Shown piece by piece: positions 14,658-17,701 of a stretch of DNA of 17,701 bases. The position numbers were made by a program, and so were the translations under genes. The stretch spans positions 1-17,701 of the forward strand of contig JANOAR010000154.1 of the NCBI GenBank assembly GCA_031411235.1. Reading direction: 5' to 3'. Under the pieces are notes generated by a model, which was given only the letters and a program-made list of their open reading frames with translations, ran no database searches and was not told the origin of the DNA. Origin of the DNA: JANOAR01 sp031411235. Its GTDB lineage: Bacteria > Verrucomicrobiota > Verrucomicrobiia > Verrucomicrobiales > Verrucomicrobiaceae. Each line of letters begins with the position of its first letter. Position 1 is the stretch's first letter.

Positions 14658-15967
14658 GTGAATTTCACGCGCTCGTGACGGCGATGCTGGATGGCACGGC
14701 GACGGCGGAGCAGCAGCGGCAACTGGCCGAAGGATTGCGCTCGGATGCCACCTTGCGTGCTGAGTATGTAACGCAGATGCGTTTGGATGCTTGGCTGCGC
14801 TTCACGAGTGGTGCTGCGGTGAAGGAACCATCACGAGCAAAGCCCGTCATGGCACAGAGAAGTCCACGATTCCGAATGAGCCGCATGATCGCGGCAGCGG
14901 CGGCGATTTTGCTAACAGGTGTGACTGCGCTTTGGTGGTCGAGTCGAGGCGTGGAAGTGGAGATTGTGCAAACATCAGGCGATGCCGCGCATGAGTGGGT
15001 GGCGGGTCATCACCTTCGGCTCGGTCATTTGCAAATGACGAGCGGTCATGTGCAGATGCGCTTGACCTCGGGCGTACTGCTAGATGTCGCCGCGCCAGTG
15101 GAGATGCAGTTCGTGGATGCGATGCATGTGCGTGTCTCGCTCGGTCAGGTCACGGCGGACGTGGGAGAGCAAGGCAAGGGCTTCATCGTCGATACGGCGC
15201 AAGCGCAGGTGGTGGATCTGGGCACGAAGTTCGGTGTGGATGTGGCGCAGTCCGGGCACACGGATGTCGTGGTGTTTCAGGGCGAGGTGGAGGTCTTTGA
15301 TCGCCAAACAAAGAGCCCGCAGAGCACACCGATGGCGCGACTCGTGGAAGGCGAGGCGGTGCGTGTGGATGCGCGTCAGCAGCTCAGCCGCATCATGAAT
15401 GTAACCTCGACCACCAGCACGGCGGAATGGTCCACGCGTGGTGATGACGAAGCTGCGGTCATTGCTTCCGTGCATGACAATCTGCGCGATCCCAGCGCGA
15501 AGAACTACTACCGCATCATCTCCGGCGGGATGCGTGAGGATGCGCGCGCTTTCGTGGGCCAGCGACATGAATGGAACGGACTCACTGCGACTGGAATGCC
15601 GGATGAAATGATCGGCGCGGATCTGGTGCAAACGTTTGTGAGAGATCGCACGAAGACCGCGCTGGAAATCACGGTAACGGTGTCGCGCCCGGCCGTGCTC
15701 TATGTGCTCTTCGACAGCCGCAGCGAGCCGCCTGCATGGCTAGAGGAAAGTTTCACTGACACTGGCAAGCGCATCGGCCTGGAGAATGCGCCGCTGCTCG
15801 ACAGCGGCCACGCTGTTGCCGTAGGGCCGGGCGCGGGCAACATGGCACCCTTCGCCGTGTGGAAGCGCGAGATACATCAAGCAGGCTCTATCACTCTCGG
15901 TTCACCACGCGAGACTCCCGACCAGCGCTTGCTCTGGATGTATGGCATCGCGGCGAAGCCACTCTGA
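14654..15967 (+). CDS. FecR-domain membrane protein
   Basis: Probably an envelope-sensing partner of the sigma factor encoded just upstream. The 437 residues have three parts. First is a cytoplasmic N-terminal segment (about 1-75, MSEFHALVTAMLDGTATAEQ, then DATLRAEYVTQMRLDAWL), a layout usual for PVC FecR proteins. Next is one transmembrane helix (about 78-95, IAAAAAILLTGVTALWW). Then comes a periplasmic FecR domain (about 125-240, with LTSGVLLDVAAPVEM, VSLGQVTADV, FIVDTAQAQVVDLGTKFGVD and VVVFQGEVEVFD). About 170 C-terminal residues follow that I cannot assign. The classic FecR partner, a TonB receptor, is not beside it. Signal and anti-sigma activity are inferred. Confidence 0.88.
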   Translation: MSEFHALVTAMLDGTATAEQQRQLAEGLRSDATLRAEYVTQMRLDAWLRFTSGAAVKEPSRAKPVMAQRSPRFRMSRMIAAAAAILLTGVTALWWSSRGVEVEIVQTSGDAAHEWVAGHHLRLGHLQMTSGHVQMRLTSGVLLDVAAPVEMQFVDAMHVRVSLGQVTADVGEQGKGFIVDTAQAQVVDLGTKFGVDVAQSGHTDVVVFQGEVEVFDRQTKSPQSTPMARLVEGEAVRVDARQQLSRIMNVTSTTSTAEWSTRGDDEAAVIASVHDNLRDPSAKNYYRIISGGMREDARAFVGQRHEWNGLTATGMPDEMIGADLVQTFVRDRTKTALEITVTVSRPAVLYVLFDSRSEPPAWLEESFTDTGKRIGLENAPLLDSGHAVAVGPGAGNMAPFAVWKREIHQAGSITLGSPRETPDQRLLWMYGIAAKPL

Positions 15968-15988
15968 ATGCACTGCTCCTTCTCGTTC

Positions 15989-17701
15989 ATGAACAAGATT
16001 CTCCTCCTTCATCTCTGCCTCCTTTTTGGCCTGTCAGTCCTTGCTCCGGCTTTCGCCGCCACGGAGGAGCGATCTGCCGACATCGTCATCTATGGCGGCA
16101 CTTCCTCGGGCATCGCGGCAGTCCGTGAGGCTGCTTCCCAGGGGCATTCGGTGATCCTTGTCGTGCCGGAAAAGTTTCTCGGCGGCATGATGACCGGTGG
16201 CCTCGGTGCTTCTGACAAGGGCGTCTATTGGACGGTCGGCGGACTGGCCCGCAGTTTTTTTGAGGACGTTTACAAGCACTACGAAAATCCGCAGACATGG
16301 ACAAGCGAGACGCGCCCGGAATACCTCCCCAAGCACGGCCTGATCTATCGCGAATCGATGAAGTGCCAGTGGTTCTTCGAGCCTCATGTGGCGCGGCTGA
16401 TCTTCGAGAAGTGGCTCGCGGACTCCGGGGCGAAAGTTCTGCGCGGCGAACGTCTGAATCGCGGCAAGGGCGGTATGACCAAGGAAGGCGGTGTCATCCG
16501 CAGCATCACGATGGAAAGCGGCCTCGTCATCAGCGGCAAATACTTCATCGACGCGACTTATGAGGGCGACCTCATGGCTGCCGCAGGCGTGGCCTACACG
16601 GTGGGGCGCGAGGCCAACGCCACCTACCACGAAACGATGAACGGCATCCAAATCGATGAGACTGGCAGCGCCAAAATCAGTCCCTACATCGTGGATGGCG
16701 ATCCGATGAGCGGCCTCTTGCCCCGCATCGAACCCAAGCCCTACGGACCACACGGCGCGGCGGATCATCGCTTTCAAGCCTACAATTTCCGCCTGTGCCT
16801 GACCACCGTGCCGGAGAATCGCGTGCCGATCACGAAACCAGCCAACTACAACCCGCTGAACTACGAACTCATGCTGCGAGACATGCAGCGGAAGAAAAAA
16901 CTCACGCCAGGCAAAGGCTACTTCACCCGGGTTCCCATGCCCAATCTGAAGACGGACTCCAACAACGCGGGCACCTTTTCAACCGACTACATCGGCGGCA
17001 GTTACGGCTGGCCCGAGGCCTCCTATGCCGAGCGCGAACGGCTCCTCGCAGAGCATCGCGGCTATGTGCAGGGCTTCTTTTGGTTCTTGGGAAATGATCC
17101 GCGTGTTCCCGAGGACTTCCGCCAGGATGTCGCCCGCTGGGGACTGGCGAAGGACGAGTTTACCGACAACGACCACTGGCCCACGCAACTCTACATCCGC
17201 GAGGCTAGGCGCATGGTCGGCGTGCATGTGATGAACGAGAATAACTTTCCGCTGAAGTCCACCAACGCCGAGGGCAAGAAGATCGCCGCTGCCGCGCTTC
17301 AACCGGTCGAGGACATCATCGCCGTCGGCTCCTATGCGCTCGATTCCCACAAGGTCGGCATGTTTGAGGATGACCAAGGCCAGCTCGTTTGGGAAGGACA
17401 CTTCTTTCGTGGCGTGAAGCCCTACGGCATCAGTTACCGCTCGCTGTTGCCGAAGGCTGACCAATGCAAAAACCTGCTCGTCTCCGTCTGCGTCTCCGCC
17501 ACTCACGTCGCCTATGGTTCCATGCGCATGGAGTCCGTCTATATGGAAATGGGGCAGGCTGCGGCGGCAGCCGCTGGGCTTTCACTGAAACATGCCACCA
17601 CGCCACACGCCCTCGCCTACCCCATGCTCGCCGAGCGATTGAAGGCCGGTGGTGCGATGCTTGATCCGACAGAGCCGAAAGCCGAGTCAACGGCGGCAAA
17701 A
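15989..17701 (+). CDS. Secreted FAD-dependent oxidoreductase (partial, 3' end off window)
   Basis: Begins with a signal peptide (LCLLFGLSVLAPAFAA, residues 9-24) and continues for 571 codons without a stop to the window edge. The FAD site is DIVIYGGTSSGIAAVREA (31-48), a GG-x-x-x-G form of the dinucleotide fold, followed by VILVVPEKFLGGMMTGGLGA. Then come the conserved FIDATYEGDLMAAAGVAYTV and, near the end, the THVAYGSMRMESVYMEMGQ block. These match the FAD_oxidored family (PF12831), whose substrates are largely unknown and are often thought to be sugars or small organics. An in-frame ATG at 15968 directly after the FecR stop would add 7 residues; 15989 gives the better signal peptide. Twenty-one bases separate it from the FecR gene, so it is probably in the same operon. 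Confidence 0.85.
   Translation, partial: MNKILLLHLCLLFGLSVLAPAFAATEERSADIVIYGGTSSGIAAVREAASQGHSVILVVPEKFLGGMMTGGLGASDKGVYWTVGGLARSFFEDVYKHYENPQTWTSETRPEYLPKHGLIYRESMKCQWFFEPHVARLIFEKWLADSGAKVLRGERLNRGKGGMTKEGGVIRSITMESGLVISGKYFIDATYEGDLMAAAGVAYTVGREANATYHETMNGIQIDETGSAKISPYIVDGDPMSGLLPRIEPKPYGPHGAADHRFQAYNFRLCLTTVPENRVPITKPANYNPLNYELMLRDMQRKKKLTPGKGYFTRVPMPNLKTDSNNAGTFSTDYIGGSYGWPEASYAERERLLAEHRGYVQGFFWFLGNDPRVPEDFRQDVARWGLAKDEFTDNDHWPTQLYIREARRMVGVHVMNENNFPLKSTNAEGKKIAAAALQPVEDIIAVGSYALDSHKVGMFEDDQGQLVWEGHFFRGVKPYGISYRSLLPKADQCKNLLVSVCVSATHVAYGSMRMESVYMEMGQAAAAAAGLSLKHATTPHALAYPMLAERLKAGGAMLDPTEPKAESTAAK

Overview
The window looks like a chromosomal segment of a Gram-negative member of the Planctomycetes-Verrucomicrobia group, most likely a verrucomicrobium. 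The reasons are a complete lipopolysaccharide (LPS) export block, a DUF5069-type protein, a sigma factor translationally coupled to a FecR-domain protein, a secreted formylglycine sulfatase, and short dispersed intergenic repeats of a kind I recall from such genomes. The lineage is inferred from gene content; no rRNA gene is present.

Layout. (1) Positions 1-207 are the end of an insertion sequence, probably of the ISL3 family: the N-terminus of a transposase on the minus strand, a terminal inverted repeat ending at 207, and then eight T residues that could be a target duplication. (2) 342-878 is a DUF5069-like cytosolic protein. (3) 1010-5237 is a tightly packed plus-strand envelope block: kdsA (Kdo-8-phosphate synthase), an LptC-like protein, an LptA/OstA-like protein, lptB (LPS export ATPase) and hpf (long ribosome hibernation factor), closed by a good rho-independent terminator. 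The first three genes overlap. A heptad repeat lies in front of lptB and a nested inverted repeat lies after the terminator. (4) 5600-6394 is rsmI (16S rRNA 2'-O-methyltransferase), without the usual C-terminal extension.

(5) 6574-12323, minus strand, is an accessory cassette of lower GC. Hand counts of single 60-base lines give about 48-50 percent here against 65 percent in kdsA. It encodes a 1533-residue secreted protein with seven tandem Ig-like units carrying an unusual W-x-x-W signature, followed 5 bp later by a secreted 380-residue protein that I do not recognise. This is the least explained part of the window. (6) 12507-13928, minus strand, is a secreted S1-type sulfatase. Diverging from it on the plus strand is (7) an operon of an ECF-like sigma factor, a membrane-anchored FecR-domain protein and a secreted FAD-dependent oxidoreductase that runs off the window end.

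How the genes fit together. Block 3 makes the Kdo precursor and the bridge and ATPase parts of the Lpt machine that carries LPS to the outer membrane. Hpf and RsmI act on the ribosome. Blocks 6 and 7 look like a surface or periplasmic catabolic and sensory module, in which sigma and FecR probably respond to an envelope signal. The giant Ig-repeat protein is most simply read as a surface or adhesive protein, but its function is unknown.
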